Source: Podospora bellae-mahoneyi (lineage: Eukaryota; Ascomycota; Sordariomycetes; Sordariales; Podosporaceae). From it: DNA of 64,000 nt. How positions within the stretch are numbered: the stretch's first letter is position 1; the number at the start of each line of letters is the position of its first letter. Position numbers and translations under genes: made by a program. This document shows, in pieces, positions 1-12,367 of this stretch. The DNA is taken from contig NC_085881.1 in NCBI RefSeq assembly GCF_035222275.1, forward strand, positions 4,092,001 to 4,156,000, in the 5' to 3' direction. The notes beneath the pieces were generated by a model that was given only the letters and a program-made list of their open reading frames with translations, ran no database searches and was not told the origin of the DNA.

Positions 1-1760
1 GGCCAGGAAAAAGCCATCCATGATTATGTCAAGATTCTTCTTCCACTCCACGTCTGATGGGAAGCAGCTCCTGTGATCCTTGAAGTAGGCGATGACGAGA
101 CCCGCAGCAGAATCTGGAAGGGCCAAGTACACCTGGGTCAGGAATTGCATGCACTCATCTCGTTGCAGCAGGTCGGACGTTTGGGTGAGTAGGTTTTCGA
201 TGCGGGTGATGAGGCGTCTCAGCTGCCCGGTAACGGGGTCCTCGGCTTCTGGTACTTGCCGCGGCGAAAGGAGTGATTCCGAATCTGGGGCCGTGAAGGG
301 GACTGCCTGTGTCCCACACTGGGCAGCAACCTCGAAGATGGAGGACCAGTGCTCGTCTCTGACCATCGAACTGATGTTGTTGCGCGCGTCGTCGAATAAT
401 GAGTTGATTAACTGCAGAGTATCAGCGGCTATTTTGGTGTTGCTGGACCTAGCAACATTGGCCAGGCCGTCCACCAGAAGCGCAAGAGACACAGGGGGGT
501 ACCCCTTTTCGGCCGATTTGTGAAGGAGCTTCTTCAGTACCGAAAGGGCGCCTCGAATCTCTCTGTTCAACTCCTGCTCCTTCTCCTTGTCGTCTAGGGC
601 CGCATAAGTTCGCAGAATGTCCAGCAATATCCTGACCGTGGACTGCCCATGATGCGATCTGCAAATAATGGAGATGGTGTGCCATGACTGTTTCTGCAGG
701 TGAGGCAACTGTTGGTGTATCGTTCCGAGGACTTTGATACAGTCTTTGAGCTTGCCGTTTGGAATGGTCCCGAACGTGACGAGCGCTTCGATCACGTTGA
801 TGCATGCTATCAAATCATCCTCCGATGCCGTTTTTCTACAAATATTGAGCAGCTCGCTCATCAAATCCCCAACCACTGGGTCCCTGGCGAACTTGAAGTT
901 GAATTTGATCACGTCCCTCAGAAGCACAAACAGCTGGGAGAAGTTCTTATCTTCGCCTGCTGAGGCTGATTTCCCTTTGCTAGACCCCCCATTCCCTCGC
1001 AGTGCCCTTCTACGAGCCTTTCTGACGATTTGGTATGTCTGGTGTAGCCAGGAAATAAGTAACGGGAATATGTCGTACGGGAACCCGGTGATATTGCGAC
1101 CTTTTGTAGTGAGATCTTCTAGAGCAGCGAGCTGAAGGTGAAAGTCTGCTCGGTTCGCAGGTGCTGTGAGGGTTTCAAAATACTCGCGGCGCTCCAGCTC
1201 GCTGGCAGCTGTGTACTTTACGCACTCGGTAAGAAGCTCCCATCCAATCTGTCGGGCGTTTTGTGGATAGTTTTCGTTGATCAGGTCTTTGCCGGCGTAC
1301 CATATGTCGAGTACCTAGTCAACGACGTCAGCAACCGGGCCCCGACGGCTTAAGGAGGCACATGGGAAACACATACAGGATTCAGTGGAAAATCCCTTAT
1401 TGCGTAACGAAGCGAAGTTGCCGCAGCTATCCTCTCATTCAGATGACCGTTCCTATTCTTCAACTTTACATATTGCTCAACCTGTTCAGGGGCAAGCCCT
1501 CGAAGGGCCGTCGGGAGTGGGTTGTCATCGGCATGTTTCGTCGACGGTGAAGGCTGTGCCTGGGCAGCGGCGATGGAACCCAGGGACTGAAGTGAAGGTG
1601 GTGGTGATTTTGTAAGCCTGCTGCCGCCGGCCAGTCCCTTAAAGACACCGGCAAGGCCTCCGGTGATCCTCTCCGAGGGCTGATCGTCTCCGGGAGAGGG
1701 GGACATGGGTAGCTGGTCCTCCGAGGCCGAGTGGCCTAGAGACGCTAGTCGGCGCAACAT
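1..1760 (-). CDS. tsc2: Tuberin-like Tsc2, N-terminal part (partial, runs off the window)
   Basis: Tsc2 is the GTPase-activating half of the TSC complex that turns off Rheb and so restrains TORC1. Coding segments are 1760-1377 and 1314-1 on the minus strand (566 residues visible), split by a 62-nt intron with GTATGT donor at 1376 and a CTAG acceptor at 1316-1315. The reading frame stays open to the edge. The visible part is a disordered Ser/Pro-rich head of about 75 residues, then the helical tuberin N-terminal region (e.g. YVKLKNRNGHLNERI, then LDIWYAGKDLINENYPQNAR after the intron). The GAP domain would lie beyond position 1, so activity cannot be judged. The start is the first ATG in frame. 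It is divergent from the Cse1 gene with about 1.5 kb between start codons. Identity rests on the N-terminal repeats only. Confidence 0.85.
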
Positions 1761-3286
1761 GTCAGTATACCGGCATTCTTTGTAGCGGCAACGACGCAGA
1801 ACAAGCAGGACAGATAGAAAAGATCAAAAAGCAGCAAAGACAAGAGGAACACTTGTAGTGTCTGTCGTCCGACGCCAAGACCAGAAACTCGCAAGGCAGT
1901 GGTTTAGCCCTGCAGGAAGCTTGCAGGAGCCGCATGCAGGCTCAGAAGTCCGGGGCGGGGGAGGGCGATCGAAACACGGCGGGAGCGAGAGCTGTGAATC
2001 GTCGGGTTCCCTCAACATGACATGGCCATGGCCTGACGGGAGGGTGTGGTCAGGTCGGGGGCGGCCTAACTTAAGGGGGAAAGTCGCAAGAGATGTCGAG
2101 ACATATTCGTCTAGAAATAACCCGGAAAACTCTCGAGACAGGACAAGACAAGACATAGGTTCGACTTACACGTAACGTGCTAATCGCAACAGGAAGAGGC
2201 AGGTCACAGAGACACAAGCCAGCGAGGGGAGCTGTCCCCCTCCTTGTCTATCTCTTCCCACCCTCCCTCACTTTCAATCGGGAATCGGAACTGGTGACTG
2301 GTCCTCCACACTCTTCACGCCACCAGCTGGGGGGCACATGCGCCAACGTCCGGAAGGGTGCAGTCGGGAAGTTGTGTGATGGTGTTTCAGCTGGCGGGAT
2401 GGTCTGGCCTTTGTGATGTGTGATTACTCGCTTTCTTTGATTGGAATAAGGTTGGAAGATGAACTTGCGGACTGGCGGACTGGCGATCACTGGCGGACTC
2501 CTGAAAAATCAAGCTACCGGTCAGTGGTGTTCTTGGGGCAGCGATGACGGAACATGGCCCAGTGAAACCCACTGCTGGCAGCGATTGGATGGACCCCACG
2601 ATGAGCTGGGGGGGGGGAGGGGGGGTTGGTTGACGGCTGCGTGTTGACCCGCCCGAGCCAATCACACCTTCCTGGCTCGCAGGACGATGATGAAAAAAAA
2701 AGCAAAAAAAGTGATATGGAAAACTGAGATTTTCTGTCAAGTTTTGCAGAGAGCACTGTGGCACTGTTGTTTGTGTCAGGGAGAGACGGTCCGGTGCTCC
2801 ATGGTCAAAGAATAGATCGAGCAGGCTATCGAGAGAATGATGACTGAAAGGCTAATGGAGATAGTTTGCGTCTTATGCAAGTTCCATCACAATGAATGAG
2901 AAAGAGACGAGGTTCGTTTGATAGAGGACGATAAGCCGTTGTCATCGTCTTTCCCAGAGCTTCCTTCCCCACTATTTGGAGGGCCGATGGCAAGTACCGC
3001 ACGCACCCCGCTACCTAACAAGGTCCCTGAGCCTCTGAGGTGGCCCGTGGCCTTGCGCCAGCCAAGGCTCTGATAATTTTGGATCCCAGGCGGAGGCTGC
3101 CAGAAGACCTTCTCCCCCACCATAACTCTGGCAACCGTCAACCACTTTTTCAGGTGTTTTTGTTTTGCTTCCAAAATTGAAGCCACTGTCACATACACAT
3201 CGTCATATTGCTTGCAACCTCCCAACACACATCTCACCATCACAAGTAGTACAAATACCACGAGAACGACGAAGCAGCTGCCAAAC
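1761..3286. promoter_or_regulatory. Divergent intergenic region between tsc2 and cse1
   Basis: About 1.5 kb separating two divergent start codons, so it must carry both promoters and leaders. It has G-runs at 2608-2630 and an A-run near 2693-2708. I see no coding frame with fungal codon use, and no clear TATA box. Short ORFs on both strands look like chance frames. Confidence 0.4.
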
Positions 3287-6200
3287 ATGGCGACCGACCT
3301 GGTGCAGATCGCTCAGCTGCTTAACCTGACACTGGATGCGAAGCAGCACCGCAAAGGTAGGCATCAATCACATAGCAAATTCCCGCTCCGTGACCGCTCA
3401 GACTAACTTTTGTTTCTCTTTTCCTCTTTTTCAGCTGAGGCCGAGCTCAAGATTCTATCAGAACAGCCCAACTATTCCCTGTCCCTTCTCACACTCGTCC
3501 ACGATGCCACGAAACCAACCCAGACCCGCCTCGCGGCAGCCCTTGCCTTTAAGAACTTTATCCGCCACAACTGGGTAAACGAGGATGGATCCCACAAGCT
3601 TGCTGCGAACGAGGTCGAGACCATCAAGAAGGAGATTGTCGGCATGATGATTGAAGCCCCCAGCCAAATTCAGGCCCAACTGGGCGAGGCCATCTCGACC
3701 ATTGCCGATTCCGATTTCTGGGAGCGCTGGGACACCCTTACCCAAGATCTTGTCAGCCGCCTTTCTTCAACGAGTTTTAAGCAAACAAATGGCGTTTTGG
3801 AGGTTGCACACTCGATTTTCGGTCGGTGGCGCCCTCTGTTCTCGAGCAACGATTTGAACCGCGAAGTGCTGCATGTGGTTGGTGTGTTTGGCGACCCCTT
3901 TATCCAGATGCTGGGCATCGCCGACCAGCAAATTGGGGCCAACTCGGGCAACGAAGCCGAGCTCAGGGGTTGGCTTACCACGATGAGTCTCCTTGTTAAG
4001 ATCTTCTACGACCTTTCGTGCCAGGACCTACCACCAGTCATCGAGTCGAACCTACAGTCCATCACCGTGCTCCTCCACAAGTATCTCAGTTACACCAACC
4101 CAATCTTTGATGGCGAGGAGGACGATCCCACGCCACTCGAGAACCTCAAGTCAGACATCTGCGAAGTTCTTCAGCTGTACACAAACAAGTACGACGATGA
4201 CTTCAACCCATATGTCCAAAAGTTCACCCAGGATGTGTGGAACGTGCTCTCCAGCGTTGGGCCCGAGAAGAGATATGACATCCTCACTTGCCAAGCGCTT
4301 AAATTCCTTACCGCTGTGGCTTCAGTGTCTAGGCACGCACAGATTTTCAGCGACGAGGCGACACTGGGCACAATTGTTGAGAAGGTCATTATCCCAAATG
4401 TGTCTCTCAGAGAATCGGATGTTGAAATGTTCGAGGACGAGCCGATCGAATTCATCAGACATGATCTGGAGGGCTCCGATACCGACTCGAGAAGAAGGGC
4501 TTCGACCGATTTTCTCCAGAAGCTGCTCGGAAACTTTGAGATGCTGGTGACACAAGTGGTCTTCAAGTACATCAACCATTTCCTCGAGCAAGGAAAGAGT
4601 GACTGGAAGGCCAAGGATACCGCTGTGTATCTCTTCCTCGCCATTGCTGCCAAGGGTGCCGTCACGGCATCTCACGGTGTTAAGACGGTCAACAGCCATA
4701 TCAATGTGGTGGAGTTTTTCACCCAACATATTGCTGGTGACCTTGTTGGTGGGGACTCGCATCCTATTGCCAAGGTTGATGCCATCAAGTACCTCTACAA
4801 CTTCCGCAGCCAGCTTGACAAGGCCCAGTGGGCCGCTGCTATGCAGCCACTCATCCAGAACCTGGGTTCAGACAACTATGTGGTCTACACTTATGCGGCC
4901 ATTGCTGTCGAGAGAGTGCTTTACCTGACGGACGATTCCGGCCAGCACATTTTCCCTCGGGCTGACATCCAGCCCCATGCCAAGGAGCTCTTGGAACACC
5001 TCTTCAGTCTTGTTGAAAAGGACGCCTCGCCAGCAAAGTTGCAGGAGAATGAGTTCTTGATGAGGTGCATCATGCGCGTTCTGATCGTTCTCAAGGAGGG
5101 GGCGGCCGAGTGTGGTATCAACAATATTCTCACTCACCTGAATGGCATCACCAATATCATCAAGCAGAACCCCAGCAACCCGCGCTTTTACTACTATCAC
5201 TTTGAGGCCATGGGAGCCCTTGTCAGGTAGGACTTTTGGTTTCTTGACTGCACTGGACTGAAATCGCTAACTTGTAACAGATATTACAGTAGTCTGCCTC
5301 AGGTCGACCTTATCAGCCGCCTGTGGGAGCCGTTTGCATTGATCCTTACCGAGGATGTGTCCGAGTTCATCCCCTTCGTCTTCCAGATCTTCTCGCTTCT
5401 TTTGGAGCTCAACCCAACCGCGCAGATTCCAGGCGATTTCAAGGCTCTTTTGGAACTTGTGCTTACCCCGACTCTATGGGACACCAGAGGCAATGCGCCC
5501 CCTCTTTCCCGGTTCCTTGCGGCCATCATCCCCAAGGCCGCCCAGGCCATTGTGCTGGAGAACAAGCTGGAAGCCGTACTCCTCATCTTCCAGCGTCTTT
5601 TGGCCAGCAAAAAGACGTCGCAGAATGCCTTTGACATCATCGACTCCGTCGTGACCACATTCCCTGCGTAAGTGCCTAACTCCAGTTCGAATGATTCAAA
5701 AAGGCTAACCTCGTTGCTATAGTGAGGTGTTGGAGCCATTCTTCACCAATGTGGTCGGCCTTGTCTTCGACAGCGTCCAGAAGCAACCTAGCGATTCGCA
5801 CAAGCTTCGTGTAGCGCGTTTCTACCATCTCGTCTCAGCCAAGCCAGGGCTCGGGGCCGACTTCTTCATCAAGCACGCCGACGCCGTCCAGGCAAACGTT
5901 TTTACTCCTTTCTACCTGCAGGTTATCCGACCCACCACTGCCTTGTTCGCCAAGCCGGTGGACCGCAAGCTGGCTGTTGTTTCTTATACCAAGACGCTGT
6001 GCGAGTCCGAGGCCTTTGCCACGCGCTACGCCAAGGGCTGGGGCTTCACCTGCACGAACCTGCTAGACCTCCTCAAGAACCCACCCAGGGTTGCTGCTGG
6101 TCTTGGTGACGAGCTCCTTGTTGAGAACGATGTGGACGACATTGGCTTCGGCATTGGTTTCACGCCTTTGAACACATGCAAGCGCGGCCCCGCGGATGCC

Positions 6201-6344
6201 TACCCCGAGATCACTGAGATTGAGAAGTGGGTCGGACAGTATGTCAAGGAGGCGAACGCGAAGACGAACGGGCAGATCACGCGGTTTGCTCAGGAGAGGC
6301 TGGCTCCTGAGGCCCAGCAGTTCTTTGCGCCTTATCTGGCTTAA
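3287..6344 (+). CDS. cse1: Exportin-2, importin-alpha re-exporter Cse1
   Basis: Cse1 (CAS) is a karyopherin-beta that carries importin-alpha back to the cytoplasm with Ran-GTP. Exons are 3287-3356, 3435-5226, 5281-5667 and 5723-6344; joined they give 956 residues, the family length (about 960). Donors are GTAGGC, GTAGGA and GTAAGT, acceptors TCAG, ACAG and TATAG, and all junction phases agree. The protein opens with the importin-beta N-terminal HEAT repeats (TRLAAALAFKNFIRHNW near residue 45), continues with the Cse1 core (IADSDFWERW, VAHSIFGRWRPLF) and ends with the CAS/CSE1 C-terminal HEAT region. The first exon is only 70 nt and would be missed by single-frame calling. ATG 3287 is followed by MATDLVQIAQLL, matching the usual short N-terminus. 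Confidence 0.95.
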
Positions 6345-7172
6345 GGGGGGGCCAGCATGGGGAGAAGAGGAGGCGGTGATTATGTATGTTGAGGGAAGTG
6401 TTTGGCGTTTGGAGCAGCATTGGAGGTAAACAATTGATGGGCATATTTGTTGGTATTGCTTTGGGGGGTAATGTTGAGCGGAACAGAGCTCGAGACCAGA
6501 CAAAAGAAGATAAAAAGGGGTGGGGAATGAATACATTTTGATGGCAATGGCAAAGCGATGGATGGAGTTTTTGATGATGGGGTGTGGAGTGATGTTTGAA
6601 GAAGTTCTATATATGATGGCTTTTTGTTAGATGGTAAACATGATATTACCAAAATACCGCTTCTTCCACGCCACCCTTGATTCAGCCAACAAAAGTCTTG
6701 ATTGTCACTTTCAAAAGATGTCGTTTGGTAGGACCCGTTCTTTTCGTCCCATCCCTTGCTTGTCGTAATCACCGAGCTACGGTCGACTCAGCGGCACGGC
6801 TGTAGCCTATCAGCACCCGATCTGCAAAAAGATGTGTTTCAAGGACTTCTTTCAAACGTCCACTAATCCGCCACTAATAGTTAGCAGCATTCGGCCCCCA
6901 GCGCCCCCGCAGCGGGCATCCTTCTTCAATCTCCATTTTCCAGCCCTGTGGTTTGAACTGTTGGGACCCCTGTTTGTGTTGACAGCTCAACGGCGGCTGG
7001 TGCTGCGCCCTCCCTGGGGAAACATCTTTCTCTTACCTAGCACCACCACCCCTCCTTTTCTTTCTTTCTTTATTTTAACCTTCTTTGTTTCTCTCCCTCT
7101 CGAACCTGACTACGGCTCCAGGTCTGTATACTCACCACGCGATTGACTGATTGATGCTCGGTGCGCGCAACA
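6345..7172. other. Intergenic: cse1 3' UTR and promoter of the F-box gene
   Basis: About 830 nt between two genes in the same direction. The second half is pyrimidine-rich (7030-7110), as is usual just upstream of fungal transcription starts. No gene seen. Confidence 0.5.
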
Positions 7173-9312
7173 ATGGGCTTCTTCTCGCGCATAAAAAAGA
7201 ACAAGTCGCTTGATGGTGGTGGTGGTGGTGGTGGGGCGGCGCATTACGATCCTAGGTTCAGCAATGACCAAACGACAACACCACGATCCAACAGTTATGA
7301 CCCGAGAGACTACCAACTATCCGGCTCTGGGTTCAGGGCCATGGTGACGGGCAATTCCCCTAGATTGATTGCCCAACTGCCCGAGGGGGTGCTACGGCGT
7401 ATCTTCGGACTGGTGTGCCCCCATGCCAGGGACGAGAGCTACGAGACGTTTGAGGGGAGCGCAATGATGATTGTTGGGGGGGAAGAGGAGAGGTGCATGC
7501 TTTGTGACATGAGGGATTTGGCGCATTGCGTTGGGGTGTGTAGACGGTGGAGGGGGGAGGGGGTCAAGGTTTTGTATGTGTCTCCCTTCATTGCAACACA
7601 GGACAATGCTGATATTCTGGTTGGGGGGGGGGTTGAAAAGGTATCATAGTATACGACTCGATCCGGTGCATTACTGCCCTCTGGAACCGATACTTTCTGA
7701 TCGAAGAAAACGCCGCTCGTTTTTTGACAGGAATGGCTCGCCGGAGGATCCGTGTTTGATGAGGCTGAAGCTGCTGTGTCGGACGTTGAGGGAGGACCCG
7801 GTTAGGAGGGGGGCGTTGGTGAGATATCTCAAGATGCCGTACATGCTTAGGGAAGCGGCGCAGCCGGATTTGGCGAGGACGATTGCGGTTACGCCGGGGT
7901 TGAGATATGTTGATTTACCAGAGGGCTTGTTTACCGACGAGCCGGGGTTTGTGACGTTGCGGCTGGAGGTCCAGGCGAGGTGTTTGGAGTTGAGGAAGAT
8001 GAGCTACATGCGCGGGAGCGAGAACTCTTTGCAGGCGCTGGCGACGGGGAGGGTGTGGACGAGGCTGGAGGTGTTGGAGCTGAATAGGATAGGGATGGAC
8101 GGGGGGATGTTGAGGTTGGTGTTGGGTGGGTTGGGGGTCTTGAAGGCGCTGAAGATGTCGGAGATGGATGTCGGGGATGAGGTTTTTTCGAGTGGGTGGG
8201 AGGAGCAGCTGCCTCCTTTTCCGGGGACGATTGAGGAGTTGGTTTTGACCGACTGCAAGAATATCACTGGGGATGGCCTGAGGTCGTGGCTATCCACCTC
8301 CCCTGAATCACGAGAGCGGCTCCGGGTGCTGACCCTTAACAACACTGGTGTCCGCGTTTGGGGGCTACACTCGATCATATCCCTCGCTCGCGGATTGAAA
8401 CACCTCTCCATCGTCGAAAGGGTCACCGTCGCCATGCCTTCCTCTCCAGACCTCCAACCCCTCAGGAGCACCACCCTCGAAACCCTCCGCTACGAAATCA
8501 CCTCCGCGACCCCAACCAAGAAATACGGCTCCCCACCACACAACTCCTCAAGCATAACCTCATCCTACTACACCTACCTGGCCACCTCCCTCCTATCAGG
8601 CGGCCTGCCACAACTCCGCTCCGCCTACGTAAGGGACACCACCTTCCCCGACCTCCTCCTCGGCCTACCGCCTCTCCCTTTACCCTCCTTTAGTTCCTCC
8701 CCCGCCCGACCAGGCAGCTCCTCCTCCATAACACCCTTTTCGTCATCCCCATCAAGACCCGCCAATTTCGGTGGTCTCCCCCCCTTACAACCCGGCTCCT
8801 CACTACCCAACTCCAACCCCTTCTCCCCCGGCCACCGCCCCCAAGGCAGCCTGTCCAGCCTCTCCCCCTTTGGTCAGAACCAACAACAAACCAATCGCTT
8901 CAGCAGCAACAACCCCTTCGCCAGCCTCACCACCGCCCACAACGCCTTTCTCAACCTCCCCGCAAAGCTGGAAGTTTTTACAAAATCCGAAGAGGACGAC
9001 GCGCTAAACTGGAATTTTGTCCGCATCGGCGGCGGCGGTGGCGGCGGTGGGAGACAAAACAAGGGGGAGAGACCAGTAAGCAGTTACGGCTTAGGTGCTG
9101 ATATCTTGGGTGACACAGGCGGTTGGAGCTCTGGTGCCGGGGCAAGGAGGAGCGTGCTTGTTGGTGGGAGGGGGGAGGGAGGCGGGTTTTTGGCTGTTCC
9201 CACCAATGTGCCGAGGGGGAGACAAGAGGAGGAACAGCAACAAGAAGAGTGGCCTAGGCCGAGGACGCGGGACGGGGAGGGGAGGAGGGAGAGGTTGGAT
9301 TTGTGGAGGTGA
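7173..9312 (+). CDS. F-box and leucine-rich-repeat protein
   Basis: Probable substrate receptor of an SCF ubiquitin ligase. Exons 7173-7573 and 7641-9312 give 690 residues. The intron (GTATGT donor at 7574, AAAAG acceptor ending 7640) restores the frame across VKVL/YHSIRLDPVHYCPLE, which a read-through frame cannot. An F-box-like segment spans about residues 63-130 (LPEGVLRRIFGLVCPHARDE, then CMLCDMRDLAHCVGVCRRWR) with an extra cysteine pair in the insert. Residues 190-430 hold irregular LRRs (LEVLELNRIGMDGGMLRLVL, IEELVLTDCKNITGDGLR, LRVLTLNNTGVRVWGL). The C-terminal third is disordered, rich in Ser, Pro, Asn and Gly. Start at ATG 7173: MGFFSRIKKNKS, a basic N-terminus that may touch membranes (inference). 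A Gly run near residue 15 is encoded by GGT repeats. The substrate is unknown. It converges with the glycogen synthase gene. Confidence 0.8.
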
Positions 9313-9998
9313 TATATACACGATACAATGGCGTGGCTGGGACAATAAAAGGGTTGATAATGGGATACATGAATGGCATATAACGACGGTGGGTTGGGTT
9401 GGGATGGGATATATACAGCTTTTTTCCTTTTGGGAGCGAATTTTTTTTTTTTTGTAGACGAGCGTGGGCAAAAAGGAATTTGCGTGTACTATACCCCCCC
9501 TTTTTTTTTTTCTTTTTTGAGGGGGGGGGGGGTTTACTGGCAGGAACCTATCTACCTAGGCAGGAAAGCATAACCGCATTTCAATTTTCACATTTCAAGA
9601 ATACAAATATCATCTCATGTTCTGAATAACGTCAGACTGCCTTGGCCGCTTTAACATGACCTACAACCTCACACAACACAACATCAACCTCACAGCCTCT
9701 TGAGACACCATAAACAAAAATCTCATCAATCATAGTACATTACACCCCAAATACATCCCGGCACTTTCAATATGCATGTCGCATACAATCTACACAATGT
9801 GCTGAACTAGGTACATACAATAATTTCAAAAAAGCCTCCCCCCTCCCATCCATTCAATCCATGAACCGTTTCCCTTCTCATACACCCACCCAACACCAAT
9901 TTTTTCAGAAACTCATTTTTCGTCCGATGAATATGCTAGACTCAATGCTTGCTAATTATACTAACCGGGCACGCTCAAAGAAAAAAGACCGGCTTTGC
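9313..9998. other. Convergent intergenic region (two 3' UTRs)
   Basis: Lies between the stop codons of the F-box gene and glycogen synthase, so it should hold both polyadenylation regions. It contains T-runs (9441-9453, 9501-9519), a C-run and a G-run flanking the second T-run (see repeat entry), and A/T-rich DNA from 9600 to 9990. No coding sequence seen. Confidence 0.5.
9494..9533. repeat. C-run / T-run / G-run homopolymer block
   Basis: About seven C, then a long T-rich run, then about twelve G within 40 nt. The C and G runs could pair as a stem with a T loop, or the G-run could form quadruplexes; both are inference. Lengths of such runs are error-prone in assemblies. Confidence 0.5.
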
Positions 9999-12367
9999 TT
10001 AGTTGCCGTTGACGTGAGGGGGCGTCGCCGCTCCGCTGGGTTGCTTGGTTCGAAGGGTGAGAGGGAACGGGTACTCATCGGGGTCCTCTTCCTCACTGTC
10101 GTATCAAGGTCAGCAACGGTTTCAAAGCAAAAAATGCAGTGGACCAAAAGTAAAACTTACGGAAGCTTCCACGCGACGTAGTCCTCAGTGCTGAGTCCCT
10201 CCCGACCCTCCTGGAGACTGGCAAAGTCGCCAGGAGTCATCATGCCGGTCCTGTCTCTGGGCGAGCCAGGCACCGAGAATGGCCGCGAGATCTTTTGCTC
10301 GGGGCCAGGAATGTAGTCCTCCTCCTCGTCACCATTGAACGAGGTTGGGTAGGCCCGTCTGAGGGCGAGCTGGCGAGCCTTGACATATTCCATGCCCATA
10401 CGCTTCCAGTCAAGGAGGTCGCTCAGACGCTCCGTCCGGTTGCGCTGGTTGATGCGCTGGCGACGGCTCTTTTGTGTAAAGTCAAACATGCTCGAGGTAA
10501 GCTGGTTGACCGAGTCGTCCACACCCTTGTTACGGCGGTCGACGATGTAGATACCATAATCGCTCGAGTTCTCAATCAACTCCTCCATGTAGCAGCCAAA
10601 ACCGGAAAGGTTGGTTGTGATGCTGGGCACACCCATCACGGTGCATTCGGCTGGCGTGTAGCCCCATGGCTCGTAGTACGACGCAAAGACACCCAAGTGT
10701 GTGCCACGCACAAAGTCGTCGTAGTCAAGCGGGAGCACCGGGTTCGCAGAGTTCAGGAACTCTGGGTGGAAGATGATCTTGACGCGGTCCGATGGGTGGT
10801 TGAAGAGCTGTACCCGACGGATCTGATTCAAAATAGGATCCTCGCTGTCGTTGACCATGTTGTGCGTGACAATAGGGGGAAGTCCGTGCCTCTTCATGGC
10901 AAAGAGACGGCGACGAAGCAAGACACGGTCCTGGCTGGTGAGGATCTCCTTGTCATCAGGCATCGGCTCTCCGTCGTGCCACTTGAGGGAGCGTTCGAAA
11001 ATGCGTCTGCCAATGTTGCGCTCAATCGTGTCCACGGTGTCTCTGAGCGACTTGATAACGGCCTGGCCCTTGAGGGCCTCCACAGTCAGCGAGGTGGTCT
11101 GGGCGGGCATGATGATAAAGGCAACGACGGTGGTCTTGCTGCCAGAGCTCTTGAGGCGGTGGTTCAGACGAGCGAGGGACTCGATGAACATGTCTACACC
11201 CTTATTCCGGAACTCGTAGCGACCAGCCGTGAAGAAGTAGAGAGTGTTTTCAGGATCGAAATCGTAATGACCATAGAAGTGACCGCGGACAAAGTCGTGG
11301 ATCTTCTCCTTGGATTGTTGGTGAAGGTTCTGGAACTCGTGCATGGCGGAGAACTTGGTGACGTTGAGACCATTGGGCAGCACTCCGTCGGGCTTGCGCT
11401 TCAAGAGATGCTCGCTCTCGTACGCGGTAATGTGCGAGACGGTGGTGAAGACATCACAGGAGTGAGCCGACGCCCGCTCGATGCAGTACCGATGGTAGAT
11501 ACCGCGCTTGCCAGCCTCGGCGTCGACGTCAAAGTATTGCAGGTTGTTGTAGAAATCGACCGAGCCGGCGCAGAGGTACCGACCGAGAAGCGTAGCGTGG
11601 GTGGTGAAGATGGTGGTAACATCAATACGGCGCCTCTTGCACAGAGGAAGGGCGACACCGGCGAGCCACTCGTGGAAGTGGGCAATGACAGCCTTCTTCT
11701 TTTCGTGGCACACAAACTAGAACATGGTGTCAGTGAAACCGTTGCTTTGGGCAGGGTGTCAGACCCGGAACAATACCTCTCCAAGGAACCATGCGACAAG
11801 GTAACCAAACACAACAGCCTCGTTTGTTTCCTCGTCATTATCAGGGGAGGGGATAGAGGCCACGTTCCACAGATCCGTCTTCCACTCGTTCAGATAATGA
11901 TATGCGGTTTTCGTGTCAAAGAGAAGGACTCTTGGCGCACCCTCGATCAGCCAGCGACCATACAGAATACCAATGCCACGATCCCTCATGGACTGAATCG
12001 TCGCAGCAAGCTCGGGGTTGGTGGGTTCGATCGCCTCGACCTCGACGGCCGCCTGAAGGGGGGTGTTAGCTGCATGGTCACGGTCACCAATGGGGGCTAA
12101 TGCAGGGCAGGAGAAACTCACAGACTGGTGATTAAGGGGTCCGATGAGCGTGTAACGGTCGCCATATTCAGCAGTTGTTACTGGAGCCTTGGACTTGATC
12201 ACAGAGTAGATACCACCAACTGTGCAACGAACACCCGGTCAGCGAAGGTTCGAGAATGTTATTGCTTGAGAGCACATATCCAACATACCACGATGCGCCA
12301 CTTCTGTCGCAATCTCGAAGAGGAGGTGGTTTCTGACCTCGCGAGGTTCGCGTCCGTCGTCTGCCAT
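9999..12367 (-). CDS. gsy1: Glycogen synthase (UDP-glucose, GT3 family)
   Basis: Transfers glucose from UDP-glucose to the non-reducing ends of glycogen in the cytosol. Coding segments on the minus strand: 12367-12289, 12219-12122, 12052-11777, 11716-10161 and 10095-9999, giving 701 residues, the usual fungal length. All four introns have GT-AG ends (GTATGT, GTGAGT, GTATTG, GTAAGT). Visible landmarks: N-terminal [20 protein letters not shown] (UDP-glucose site), [26 protein letters not shown], the [18 protein letters not shown] glucosyltransferase block, and the Arg cluster in [21 protein letters not shown] that senses glucose-6-phosphate. The tail [14 protein letters not shown] resembles the phosphorylated regulatory C-terminus. 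The last 32 residues come from a separate exon and end HVNGN. It neighbours no other glycogen gene here. Confidence 0.95.

Noticed and set aside
10295-12100. 601-codon plus-strand ORF opposite glycogen synthase
   Set aside because: Antisense shadow caused by strong G/C third positions of the real gene; it crosses the real introns and shows no domain.
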